A stretch of 64,000 bases of DNA. It comes from Chaetorhynchus papuensis (taxonomy: Eukaryota; Chordata; Aves; Passeriformes; Rhipiduridae). Positions 46,008 through 58,025 of the stretch are shown in pieces. The translations under genes and the position numbers were made by a program. The notes below the pieces were generated by a model. The model searched no databases and had not been told where the DNA came from. It worked only from the letters and a program-made list of their open reading frames with translations. The stretch covers positions 1-64,000 of the forward strand of contig VWYX01001300.1 in the NCBI GenBank assembly GCA_013396525.1, in the 5' to 3' direction. Each line of letters begins with the position of its first letter. The stretch's first letter is position 1.

Positions 46008-47966
46008 GAGCACACTCCCCCACAAGTTCCATCCATCAGCACCGTCCTGTGTGACTGAGGGACGCTGGCAGAAATGTCCTGAACTTCACAGCATCCAGGG
46101 ACAGCCTCTGTGTTCCAGGAAAAGGGGGAGCCCACATAAACTGTAGAGTTAAATCACCCCGTGTGGGCTGAAACAAGAACTACAAGGGCAATCTTATTTT
46201 TGTAGGTTTTTAAATTATAAATAAGTAAATGTCACTTACAAAGCTGCTGTATTTAGTGCTATATTTAGATTGTCTAAACTGGACACTAGGGAGCTAATGG
46301 AGCTAAGAGGAATGGTTAAAAATGCATGTACAGTATTAAAAAAACCCTCCAAAAAACAAATCAGAGCCTGCTAGGAAACAGCTTCATTTTTCCTCAGAGA
46401 TCCGGCTCTCATACAGATGCACACACACACAAAGGTTTCTCGTAATTGTTATGCATTAATCTCTTTCTAGGCTGGTTTGCAGTCAGCTCTCTTTATGATC
46501 CCCAAAAAGGTGATGGGACACTCGTCACTGTAAGCATCTACTGTCTTATACAGTGCTAACAGGACAACCAAACTGACCCCAAATTCACAAATTTTATTCT
46601 GATTAGAAAAACACCAAAGTGGTCTCATTTGCATATTGCTGAACAGGGCACAGGCTGTAGGTTTCCTGAAAAATCATTCAAATCTGCATTTCTAGTCCAC
46701 ATTCAGTTTTGTTTAAAATGTCCTGTCACCAGTATCAGAGGGAATGGACTCCATGGACTGGGAGGCTTGCAGCAAATAACACCTTTTGTGTCTGTTAACA
46801 GTGAAAAGAAGGCACAACCTTAAATATGTGTTTTTCTTTCCAAATCTGGAAAACACAATGTAGCAGCTATTACTGATAATAAGACCCCTGATGTACAGAC
46901 ATAATATAATTTATTTTACAAAGGCAGAAATGGCATAGTCATAAGATACTATCTAGATCTGATATTAAATCTGTAGCAGAAAGCTTAACAAGAATGCTTT
47001 TTTCCAGTAATAATTAGTGAGAATAAACCTTTTCAGCTGTCATTAATACAGAACACAACCACTCTGCAGCCCTTGTTTCAATTTAGTTTAAAATTAAAAA
47101 AAATTAGTGCAATTGGATTGAAAATAATTATTTATTTGTTTCTAGAAATCCAAAGTGAAAGCTTGAGAACTACTGACTTTTCCCATGGTTTATCATTAAG
47201 AAGACAGAGAAGGTCGAGAGTGTGGAGAGCTCACTGTGATGCGTGGCTGCACGTGGGGACAGCAGTGTTTGTCACCCACAGGTGGTGAGGCACTGCTGGG
47301 GAGGGACACTGCCCTTCTCTCCTGCAGAGAAGCAGCCTGGCTGTCACAGCAGCCAGCCCTCACTGCAGTGACGGGAGCAGGACAGCGTTACCATCACACA
47401 ATGCAGAATCTTGTTATGCCCACGGCAGCTCATGTATTTTTATACAGCATTAAGTGTTGGTAATACTGATTTGATTTCTGAGAGTAGGCAGAGAAAGAAG
47501 ATAATGATAAATTTTACAATTCCAATGTTTGTATTTGTGAGATTTAATTTGCTTCCCTACTAGGATTAACTGCTTTTGGTCTCACACTTGTAAGCACACA
47601 GGCTGGCTGAGCTGGAAAACTTGAATGGAATTTTCAAGTAACAGCAGATCCTAATCTTGGCTTGAAGGAAAGCCTTGGCATGAGTTGATTTAATTAGATA
47701 TTTATGTGAGCTGACTCAACCCTAAGTTTCCTATTCTATTATTATTTATGGAATCTCTGTCATTCTTTAAGTTTACAATATTTTCTAAATTGATGAGGAA
47801 TATATGCTTCAATGAATATAACAATTTCTTTTTCTGACACTCTGACTAGAGTGATAGAACATTTTCTGTTTAGTACAACTATATAATGTAGTTTCAACAA
47901 TGCTTAACCTTGCTTGGATTCAGGACATCAAGTTCAGATTACTTCTCCTGCAGAAAATGGTATTGC

Positions 47967-48357
47967 TGATGATGCCTTAAGAGGCCACCTAAAAGCAGAG
48001 ACTGGACAGGAGTAAGGGAATAAAGTAGGTATTTATTTGGAAGGCTTTCAAAGGTACACCCTGGGGAGCCAGAGGCTGCTGCCAAAATGGACCCCAAAAT
48101 GGACCACAGGTCATGAGTTCTTCACACTTTTATAGGTTTGGTTCATTTGCATCTCAGGGTTAATTCTCCAATTAAAGCTTCAGTTTAATGATGTAATTCC
48201 CCTCAGCTTGCCCCCCCCCTCAAAGGCTTTTGGTTTCTACTTTTTGGGCCTAGGACGGTCTGGGTGTCCTTGAAGAGCAGGCCCGGAGAGGCTTTGTTAT
48301 GACTACTCAGCACGAGAGAGCAGAAATGAACAGGCTACAAGAAACTTCAGAGTTACA
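47967..48357 (-). mobile_element. Solo LTR of an endogenous retrovirus, minus orientation
   Basis: Read on the minus strand, the order is U3, TATA box, poly(A) signal, U5. The TATA box is CCTATAAAAG (complement of 48127-48136) and the AATAAA is the complement of 48032-48037, in CAAATAAATAC. A U5-like end follows (GTCTCTGCTTTTAGGTGGCC, then GGCATCA). A C9 run at about 48210-48219 and a C/G-rich patch lie in U3. No coding sequence flanks it. Both boundaries are approximate (a TG at 47967 and a CA at 48356-48357) and I see no clear target-site duplication. It differs from the LTRs at 8.5 kb and 27 kb. Confidence 0.7.
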
Positions 48358-51300
48358 CACTGGGCAGTACAGGATTTGAAAAATATAAAAAGTTAAAACC
48401 TAACACATCACTGATAAAGTGACAGATAACTACTGTGGAGTCCCTGAAGTCGCTTTCCAGGGGTGAAGTATGACTGAACAAATTCCTGATCCAGGGCAGC
48501 ACATGCCTAATGTTCAGTGGGATACTGACAGCCCTGTTTAACTTCCCTGGGTGGAGAAGGTGGGACAGGTGCAGAGGGTCACAGCAGCTCATATGATGAT
48601 TCCTCACTGAAACTGATATCCTAGTGATAGACTTCTCTGAAGAAGGGCTGAGAAGACTCCCCCAAAATCTCAACTTCCTCAATGCTCTTGTGCTTAATTA
48701 AAACCTTTGGATTAAAAACTAAATAAATCTCAAAATGGGTTAAATTTGTTGATTAAACTGCAATGAATATGTTATTACAAAGATTACTCCAGAAAAGTAC
48801 AGTTTTTTCATAAATGCTGGGCTTGATTGGCAGTGGCAGTTAAAAGCATGAAAAGTGAAATACTTGTTTAAAAGTATTTTTTTATATTTACAAACTTGGA
48901 GGGAAAATGTCTTTTTATTTACACAGTTAATATAAACAGACAATTTTTTTTGCACATTTCTTTCACTACACTCATATGATAAACAATAAATCCAGACTAA
49001 AGCTCCATAAAAATACATTTTTAAAAAAACTTCTAGTATAAGCTGTGGTATAAAAAATAGATAAATATGATGTACTGGCTTAATTTAATCCAGACCATGA
49101 CATATTATTAATGTAATACTTGTAAAGCCCTAGAAAGTAAGATTTATTAATTAAAACAAAGGAACACCTGTAACTGCCTTATGGGGTGAAATGTCTCTGC
49201 AAGCTTATGCTCAGAGACAAATCAACAAACAGTATTTCCTATACAGAAATGAGAACTTGATCTGATTTTTTGATGTTTATTTTTATTTTGAATAAGATGA
49301 AGTTAAAATCCTTTAGTTTTTTGCCAGTTAGGGGGCTATGATGTGTGCTTCTTCTCACAAACATCAAACACTTCAACTGTTCATTTTACAAGCAGTGAAA
49401 TACTTTTCTCAATCCTTACAAGAAAAAGAAACTTTTGCGTATTCAGAAAATCAAATTGATGTTTACTCCTGGCGTAGTTCTAGGGGTTCAGTTCCAAAAT
49501 AGAATTTTTAGGTACTATTTTTGCTTTCTTGTGTGTGTTTTTGTTTGTGTGCTTGGGTTTTTTTAATTATTCCTATGTTTGGTTAATGGCAGCAACAATT
49601 CTTTTGTTTCTGACTTGCTGCTGTTCCTTCTTTTAATTTGCTTTTTGGTGACCTTTGCTTTTTCCCTGCCTTTATGAGACACACAGTAAGTGATCAAGAG
49701 CATTTGGGCAAGAAAAAGCGCCTTCCTGGCCAGAACAACCTGCTGTCCTGAGATACAAAACAGCCAAAATTTGATGGGTCCACTGCCACAATGACGTGGC
49801 AAGCTTAGATAGCTGAGAGTAAGTAAATGATGGGTGAACTGGAGCATGAACTGTACAGTTTCTGGCTTCTTTTAGCAGGATGATCTGCAGTAGGCAATGC
49901 CAAGCCAAGGCATACAATGCATTCATTTTCCCTCAGTGCACCCCAATGCAAGTGTTCTCTTGCCAGAGCTCTCCTGCTTCTGGCAATTAGTTTCTATCAC
50001 AAGGAGTCCCTGCACAGGCAGGAGTTACTTCCCTAAGTCTATGAAACTGCTGTTTCTGGCAGAGAAAAAGCAGCTGCTATGCAGACAGACAAAACTTGCT
50101 AGACTTTGTTCTGCACTCCTCTGAACTGCTATTTCTCAGATTGCTTCAATGCACTATCTTGCTTCTCTCATGCTAGTTCACATGGCAAGAGATCAGTTCC
50201 ACACAGTGAAGTGAAGCACTAAATTCTGTTCTTTCTTACATTCTCACTGTCCTCGACAGCACACACAGCAGCCAGATTATCTCTGTGCTGGGGGTAGGTG
50301 TATGCTCCAAACTCTGTTTTAGGACAAGACTAAGGCTCATACCCTGCCTCTTCTGAAATGGAGATAATGTATTTCGTAATGCAGAAAGATCAAATATGCC
50401 CTAAAGTTATACTGACTGCTGTCTTATTAGTTCATCTGTGCAAGCTACTAGGTATTCACTACCTAGAAGAACAGTGAATTGATGTAAGACAGGTACTAAC
50501 TTAAAAGCTATAGAAATATTAATCTCTCATGTAAATAAATAAGAATTTTAATAGCAGTATAAGTAAGGAACTTTATTCTGATTCCTTATAAATCAGCCAT
50601 ACCTCACATCTAGCAAAAGCTAAATGAGGTCATAATTATTCCATTCCAATAGTTAGCAATATGCATTCAGTAATTTTACAATATATTTCAAGGTGAAAAA
50701 GCAAATCTTATTTCCTAGGGTGCAGAAAAATGGATTAATTTACGAAGGATTGATTTTCAATTAGGTCATTCTTAATCTCATGCATATATATACATCTGAA
50801 CACACAACAGCCGTATTAACTTCAAGTTGTATTTCCTATTGGCATGTAAACTGAAACTGTCAACAATTCTGATGACCGTGTCACAGCTATGACACAAACA
50901 ATTACCTCAATCCAAAGAAGCATGAATGCATAGTTTTAATGTGTATATTTTTTATAATCACTTCTCTTTTGCACAGTTGATACATGTTTTCTTATCTCAC
51001 ATTCCAAACTTTGATCTTTTTTCTTTTTTTTTGCTGTTAATACTTTTGGTCCTGACTATTCTGTCCACTTACTACTGCAGCTTTATCAGTACAGGTTTTG
51101 GTGCCATTTGCTGAATCATGCTGATTGAGTCTGAATCTAAAGGTGGCAATGTCTTGGTAATATGACTCTATATATACTCATGGTATTAAAAACTATGACA
51201 ACAATCTCAATCAGCCTAAGAACTAAACCCAACACCCATGACTGAAATACTGGAAAGCAGAATTCTCCATTGCATTGAAGCATGAACTGATTTCTCTTGA

Positions 51301-54300
51301 ATTTTTTTTTTTCAGATTCAGAGACTAACTCCAGCATATATAAAGGTCTTGTAATTCAGCTATGACAGATGCATCAGATGTAAGAATTCAGAGTATAGAA
51401 ATCTATACAAAAACCAGGTGAAGTTCTGGACCAGGAAAAAAGTGCAAAACTTTCACTAAATTTATTAAGCCATGAATTCAGAATTTCAGTTCTCCCAAAG
51501 CAAAATGAACTCTTATGGGACTATTATTAAATGTGTCAGTCTCTTTCCCTGTGAATATCTAAAACCACACAAGAGAACTGTATGTGTGTGGGGTTTTTTT
51601 GTCTTTTGTTTTGTTTGTTTAATCTATCTACTACTAAGTGCATGTGTACAGATTATAAGACTTTGTAAAGAGTAATGATAGATGAATTTTTATTGATTGA
51701 TTCTAAGCAGAACCAAAAATCTTTCCTAACTTCTTTAAAAAAAAAAAAAAAAAAAGAAGCAAACAGCAGATACCTTGATATTTTCTGATGCCCTCCTTTA
51801 TAGAAAAAGTTAGTTCATCAAGCTGTTAGCTGCAGTCTATCAGTTTTCTCTCTCTAGGCATCAGCTGTCTCATGGCATCTTCTTCCACTATCCAATGAAT
51901 CACGTAGCAAACTCAAGCTCTGCATCTGAGCTGTGCTCTCCACAGGCTAATTCTTCAACAGAGACATCATTCTGTGTATCAAAACAGAAGGGCACCACTG
52001 AGAAATGTGCAGTGCCAGTGCTGGTCCAGGCAGTAAGCACACACCCTGCTGCCCAGCTACTCTGTGACACAGCAGAGCCCACAGGTTTCATGGGCCTTTC
52101 TGCCTTTTAATCCTCCTGCCTGTGGCTTCTGGGATCCCTGTCAAGAAGCAGGATATGCAGCTGGTGTTTCAGAGCTTACAGAATAAGGTCAGTTGAAATG
52201 CTGATGTTCAGTGTCTGCAGTTACTGAGACTGTTCGGTGCATCCTGAATGCACCTTCAGTCCAGGTGCAGGAATTAAACTCTGCAATTCAGTACTGCCAT
52301 CCCTCAGTGACAGAGATGAACAGGGCAGACCTCACCCAAACTAATGAATGTTTAGTTTTGATATATATTTTATGTATAAAATAATTTTATCTGTCATTTA
52401 GGGATTTTTTGGTACTTACTTTTGATCCATGTCGTTGAGAATTTTTCTCAAAATTTAAAGAAAAATATTGAGAATCTGTTACAATTAATGTTACCAGGAA
52501 ATTAATTTTAAAGGAAAATACAAAATCCTAATTTGAGAAATGTGACAGTTAACAAACTTGAAAGAATTTTTGTATGTGAAGAAAATATATTTGATGTATT
52601 ATTTTATATAGTATTATATGCTGACCCTAAACATTCCTCTAGTTACACATGGTAAGCACTAAATACAGCAATAGATTCCCACTTCTAATTCAACAGTTTC
52701 TGTAGTCAGAAAGAACAAGATTAATACTCATGATTAATATTCTGAATTCTCAACTCTATTGAAAGATGAACCTCAATATATTAAGTAGCTCAATTTCAGG
52801 AACAGTCAGCAGGTGAAAGAGCTTTTATGTTCTTTCCCTGGGCTGCCCCACAGGACAAGTTACTAGTTTAGCTGAAAGTAGCCACATCTCAAAAATACAA
52901 TTATAATATTCTGTGTGTGCACACATATATTTACATTTACATTCTTGTCTCGGTATTTGTTCTGTTGGCTGACTTAATAAAGGACACAACATTGGAAATA
53001 ATGCTTTTTTTTTTTTTTTAATTGCTTTGTGATGAAATTAATTTGAAAGTGGCTTTAGGAAAGAAAAGTGTCTCCCAAAAAAGTACTGCTAAATAAATCA
53101 CAATTATATATGCAAACAGACTGATTACACTTGGCTGCACAACTGAAAATGGCTTTTTAAACTTGCAGCTACAAGTCTGCCCTCAGGCTGACCCAAGAGT
53201 CCTTTCATTTCAGCACAAAGCCATTACTTTGCTGTTAAGTGCCATCCATTACAAAACTAAAAGCATGTGCAATTACAATTACACGCTCATTTAGGTGTGC
53301 AATTGCTCATTTTTACACGTGCAATATTGATACTGGCTTTTTAAAATGTGTTCTGCTTTCCTGAACTGTATCTAGTACAGGGAGCAAGTGCGACTGTGTC
53401 ACTTTCTGCAATCTACAGCCTTGTGGAGCACAATCAGTATGCTGAATAAAAATAATTTCTCTGATTAGTTCACCAAATAGAAAAAAAAAGTTGGTTTTGG
53501 GATGGTTTTTTCCCTACATATAAGCATTTTGTTCACACAGCTACAAACCCCTTTAAAATTTATATTTGGCAACATATAGTAAATCTCTTTTGGCTAGACC
53601 TGTCATTGGCCCTTCAAATTAATTATTGTATATATCAGGTATTTGAGAGAACACTAGATTATCATCATTTAGTGTAAGAACATAAACAATACCACCCAAA
53701 TGAAGTAGAAATTTCCAGCAGTGTAATTGCCAGCACCAGACAAACTGAGAGACAACTGATAAGCGAATGGTTTTTTGTGCTTTATGTTTTCATTTCCCGG
53801 TCAGGAGCACGACTGTCTCTCGGCACAGGCAGAGTTGCTTAGGAGAGCAGGTTGCCGGGATCTGCGGAATGGCCGCAGTCCAGCGCTCCTTAGGGCAGGC
53901 ACTGGACAGCGGCCTCGTGCTCTGCTGGCATTGCCAACTCATGGGCAGCAGCGTGTGAGGCGATAACTGCTCCTGCTGGGATGGTCAGCGCCTCGGTAAA
54001 CAGCCATTACCAGCCCTAATATTCCCATCTCCCCAGCAGGCCGAGAAGCAACGAGCTTTCAAAATACCTGGCGCATTCCCTTTTTTTTTTTTTTGCCCTA
54101 TTTCTGTTCCTGCCCCTTCTCCTTGCCTTACAGATTAAAAGCAGAAGCCCAGTGTATGGCACCTATGAAAAACACAAGTGAGGGTTTTCCTGTTTAGTTC
54201 ACCCTTAGCATATTTAAATCTGTAAAAATACTGGAAGATCATGTACTTCTACATCTGTATGTGATACCACTTCAATATGTCAAGAAGGGTGGTGTTGATC

Positions 54301-55580
54301 TTGTGTAAATCTGGTTTGCAGCACCTGACACGCTTCTTTCAAAAAGCACAACAGCTCCATGAAAAACCATACCCTTATCTCAGTTGCCCCATTGACTTTC
54401 CCATCAGTAACAGTTCTGGAGTAACAGCCAGAGAAATTTAATATTTATGTGCACTTACACATTAATAACTGATAAATAGTTCTGATGTAGCTAAGGGAAT
54501 GGTTGATAACAGGAGATAGCAGAGCAACTGTTTCACTTGACAATCTCGTGAGAATAGATGGTGGGTCAGAAGAAACAGGACATGTCTGAGTATAAACTAA
54601 ATCACTTGGGAGAAATTACTTTAAATCAGACCTTAAACAGCAGCAAATGGGTTAGTGGGTATGCAGATGTGCTGCATCAGTGTCTGCAAAGAGAAGGCTG
54701 ATAGCGCATCATGCATGCACAGTTCAGGAAACCAAGTGGAACATGATGTGTTAGGAGAGAAGACTGTAGGAGTGTGACATCTGTATATAATACCTGCTAT
54801 TTCTGGGACACTATTCTTCTCTGAATACCTAATTGAATAAAATTCAGAGACTGCAGCAAAGAAGAGCCAAACTGCCTGATGGAAAAAATAAAAGTCTTTA
54901 TAATCTAGCCAGGAGTATAAATCTTAACACTAGATATTAATAATTAAGTACTTGTGATTTATGTAATTATGTACTTAGTGTTACCTTCCTATTCTGAACC
55001 TCTGGAGTTCTTAGTAGGTGATATAAAATATATATATGTTAAAAATAGCAACAAAAACTTAAGGACTTGTAATTAATGTTGTACACTTTAAAGCAAGGTG
55101 AAGTGCAACTAACATGAGGGAACTTTTGTCTGCTCCTCTGTGAGTCAGCAGGGCGTGCCCATTGTTTTTGCTGATTACATGTTGTGAGAAAAAATTTGTA
55201 TTTCCAAACCATGAAGGATGCCATCACTTTTGTAACTGAGAAACCAGAGGCCGTTCTCTGGTCCCTCCTGCCCAGTGCCACGGGGCAGATTGGCAAGGGC
55301 AGTGTTCCAATTCACTGACACCTTTCCAAGGCCTGTGGATTGCCCTTTTCTTTCTGGATGAGGTTAGCTGTAGAGGCCTCACAGTTGTGTTCAAAAGTCA
55401 CTTATTTCTCCCAGTTTCCACTATGAGGCCCTGACGAACATGACTCCCCGTGTGGGACGGAGGAGGACACCATCTATTTCCAGTCCCTCTCAAGTGTAAC
55501 CCCAGAGGGAGCTGGGCAGCAGCACCTCATCTCGCCAATCCTGCTCCTTGGCAGGGCCTCGTAGGGCACCTCTCAGGCGT
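48358..55580. other. Intergenic stretch between PIP4P2 and the next gene, right part
   Basis: No supported gene. AT-rich, with A19 at 51737-51755, T15 at 53005-53019 and T16 near 54079-54094. A GTGCAAT motif cluster lies at 53267-53325. Many short ORFs, none with recognisable protein features. Confidence 0.5.
53267..53325. promoter_or_regulatory. Cluster of GTGCAAT motifs, candidate regulatory element
   Basis: GTGCAATT at 53267-53274 and 53297-53304 and GTGCAAT at 53319-53325, with GCTCATTT at 53285-53292 and 53305-53312 (20-base spacing) and ATTAC motifs between. TGCAAT is a C/EBP-type half site and ATTA a homeodomain core. A regulatory role is only inferred from motif density. Confidence 0.3.
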
Positions 55581-55589
55581 GCACCGTTC

Positions 55590-55960
55590 CCTGAATCCCT
55601 GGGGACCGCGGGAAGCGGCGGGAAGCAGCGGGAAGCGGCGGCGCAGCCCCGCGGACCCCCCGGCCGTGCCCGGCCCGCGGCGCGACGTTGAACGGCCCCG
55701 CCCGGCACGCGGCCGCGGCCGAGCCGCCGCGCGAAGGCCGCCCCGCCCGGCCGGCGCTGAGGGACGGACCGGGCTCAGCGGGACCCACGGCCAGCGGGAT
55801 CGCGGGGCAGGGGCGCTGCCGGCGGCTGGAGGTGGGCTGGGCATCCCCCGGCCCAGCGGAGGGCACGGCGGCTGAGGAGGGGGCGAGGGGCCGGGCGGCA
55901 GAGGGAGGTTTTGTTGCCTGGGGGCTGTGGGGTTCCGAGTGCGGTGCCATTTCGGGCGAG
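55590..55960 (+). promoter_or_regulatory. C8orf88: CpG island, probable promoter of the C8orf88-like gene
   Basis: About 370 bases of very high G+C with dense CpG stand alone in AT-rich surroundings. The nearest supported coding exon downstream on the + strand is at 57.9 kb, so a non-coding first exon probably lies here. A candidate donor is CTGGAG/GTGGGC at about 55832. Three tandem copies of a 10-base GGGAAGC(G/A)GC unit occupy 55610-55639. Overlapping ORFs on both strands reflect the lack of AT-rich stops in such DNA, not genes. The direction of transcription is inferred from the exons downstream. Confidence 0.7.
55610..55639. repeat. Three-copy 10-base tandem repeat in the CpG island
   Basis: GGGAAGCGGC, GGGAAGCAGC and GGGAAGCGGC follow each other directly at 55610, 55620 and 55630. 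Confidence 0.9.
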
Positions 55961-57825
55961 GGGGGCTGGTCAGTTTCTGGTTACTCGTGGGGATTTTTCA
56001 CGAAAATAGCGTCAAATCCCCTTCACGCATTTAGGAAAAAGCCTTCCAAACCCTTGAGATGGGCTCTCGTAAGATGGCTGCTGTCAATGTCTCGCTTGTT
56101 AAGATACTAAAACAAATGTACAGAACTGCTGCTAGGCCTGTTTGCTGGAGCCAGAAGAAAGCTTCCCTTCTGTTCGGCAGGTCTCCCGTAGGAATGACCC
56201 CAAAGAAGCAGTGTAGCCTTGTAAGGGGGAATTCTTGGGATGCTGTCCCTACTGCAGTAGTCTCTCATGGAGGCAGTTTATTTCTTGGCTATTAAAACTA
56301 ATCTTTCTCCACTTTCCTTGATACTGGTCAGAAACAACACTCTATTTAAATTGAGGAGGTTGGGCTAGATAAGTTGTTGAGATCTTTTTCTAGCCTTTTC
56401 TTGGGGGAGAGTGAGGGAAGAGGGGCAAAATGTGTTGTTTTGCTGTCACCACGAAACTTGTTTTTATTGTCAGAACACTACAAAAAAATACAGGTGTGCT
56501 GCATTCTGGAAGCTAGCCAGCCTCTTAAACCTGTTTTCCTGTTTTTAAAAAGCATGCATATTATTTCTAGTCAGGGCATGAAAGAAAACTTGACTGTTGG
56601 GGGCGTTTTTCACTCTTCTGATGCAAATGTGTTATTATTACTGCATTGCTTTCTGTGGAAGTTCAATATCTAGGATAAATGTGATTTTTACAAGCATTCC
56701 TAATCTGGGTAAAATGAAATATGTAATCTATATCTGTAGTCTTAGTTAATTCAGCTACAGGAATTTTCATTGCTGATTTTGACTGCAGCTTTGAAGTCTT
56801 CCTTTTTTAAGATGAGCGAGTAGGAAAATCAAAGAATCAAACCAGAAATTTTTTCCTAGCTTTAGTTAAGTTGTTTTAATTCAGACCATTAAACAGTTGG
56901 TTTCTAGACCTGAGTGGGCTCAGACTTCATATGTTGGAAAATTGTTACTTGACCATGTTAGAAGTGTTCAAAAAATTTTAGTGTAGTAAATTCTCAGATG
57001 ATTTTTAGTTTTCTTCCTGTAACACAAAGACCAACTAAAGTGGGGTATGGTACTGGGTCCAATAGCCTAGGTTCTCTTTTCCTGTTTCCTACTGAAAATG
57101 GACAATGTAATTGTAACTCTTGCAGTCATGATTATTTCTTGAAATTTTTTTTACTGTAACAATTATTCCCTTGTAAACTTTTTTAGAGAAAAAAAAATCA
57201 GTATCATTTTTATTGTGTTGGTTGTGCTTTCTGGTATTCTTTTTCTCTAAAAGAAGCTGAAATTCCTTCAAATAATGAAATCTCCTAGTTGACAAAAGAG
57301 ATGGGAATAGGAAGGAGAAAGTTAGTTAATGTATGTTAAGATACAGATATTACAAATGAACATTTTCCAACTGATTGTTTACTTAAAGTGTGAGATTTTT
57401 CAGCGCAGCACCACCTTAGCAGTTTTTGATGCTTCTATAGCAGCTAAACTGAGTGGGAAGATACAAAACTGTATAAATTTAACTAAAGTAGGTATTAAAA
57501 AACAGTCCTGTAAGTTTATGTAGATATGTAAGGAACTCCTGTGCTGACAACAGATTGGTAAGGGGAATGCTGATGTTAATTAATTAAAAACCCATTGAAC
57601 CAAAATGTTAGAAACCCCCTTATTTCCATCACATCCCCATCTCCTTTCTCCAGATATATACATAGACGTGCAGGGAAAAAATCTTCTTGAGAAGAAGCTA
57701 GGGTAGCTCAGTTGGAAGGAAAAATGAGAGAGGTGTCCGATTTTGTCTTCATGCAAATTTTATCCAGCATATTCAATCATCTAAAAAAATTTATGCATCA
57801 GACCTTTCTGCTTTTTCCTGCCCAG

Positions 57826-58025
57826 ATATAATATTGCCTCGTCCAATGCAACTAACAGGGAGTAGGTAGATTGTTCTTGCTTAACACCCATATGTGAAAC
57901 TGAATGCTAATGATTTCAGCTGCTTTTTTGAAGTGCGATGTTTCAAAATGTTACAGAAGCAAAAAAGTTTTTTGGTAAATCCCTTCAGCCAGCACGACCT
58001 GTGCATCAACTGTCTTCTAAACAAG
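57826..58025 (+). CDS. C8orf88: C8orf88-like exon with start codon (5' UTR plus residues 1-29)
   Basis: A strong acceptor (CTTTCTGCTTTTTCCTGCCCAG) ends at 57825, so the exon likely runs 57826-58025. A weaker AG at 57918-57919 is an alternative. Coding begins at ATG 57938 and gives residues 1-29 plus one base. The donor is CAAG/GTGAGT at 58026. A very short upstream ORF starts at the ATG in CCAATGCAAC (about 57845). Confidence 0.75.

Larger units (their letters stand above)
40740..47966. other. Intergenic stretch between PIP4P2 and the next gene, left part
   Basis: No supported gene or transposon. Small features: GTTATCTTAAT repeated near 41216-41236, a (TG)n tract at about 45709-45724, an 18-base direct repeat at 45965-46007, and a short (CA)n near 46421-46432. 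ORFs at 41338-41577, 42743-42994 and 45332-46025 have no recognisable domain. Confidence 0.5.

Noticed and set aside
55450..56110. Overlapping ORFs of 105-141 codons on both strands in the second CpG island
   Set aside because: Low-complexity Ala/Gly/Pro/Arg peptides in all frames, as expected of a CpG island; no homology or splice continuation.
56350..56395. Short CR1-like string (GGTTGGGCTAGATAAG)
   Set aside because: Only about 20 bases resemble the CR1 GGTTGGACTAGATGA block, too short to call without a consensus alignment.
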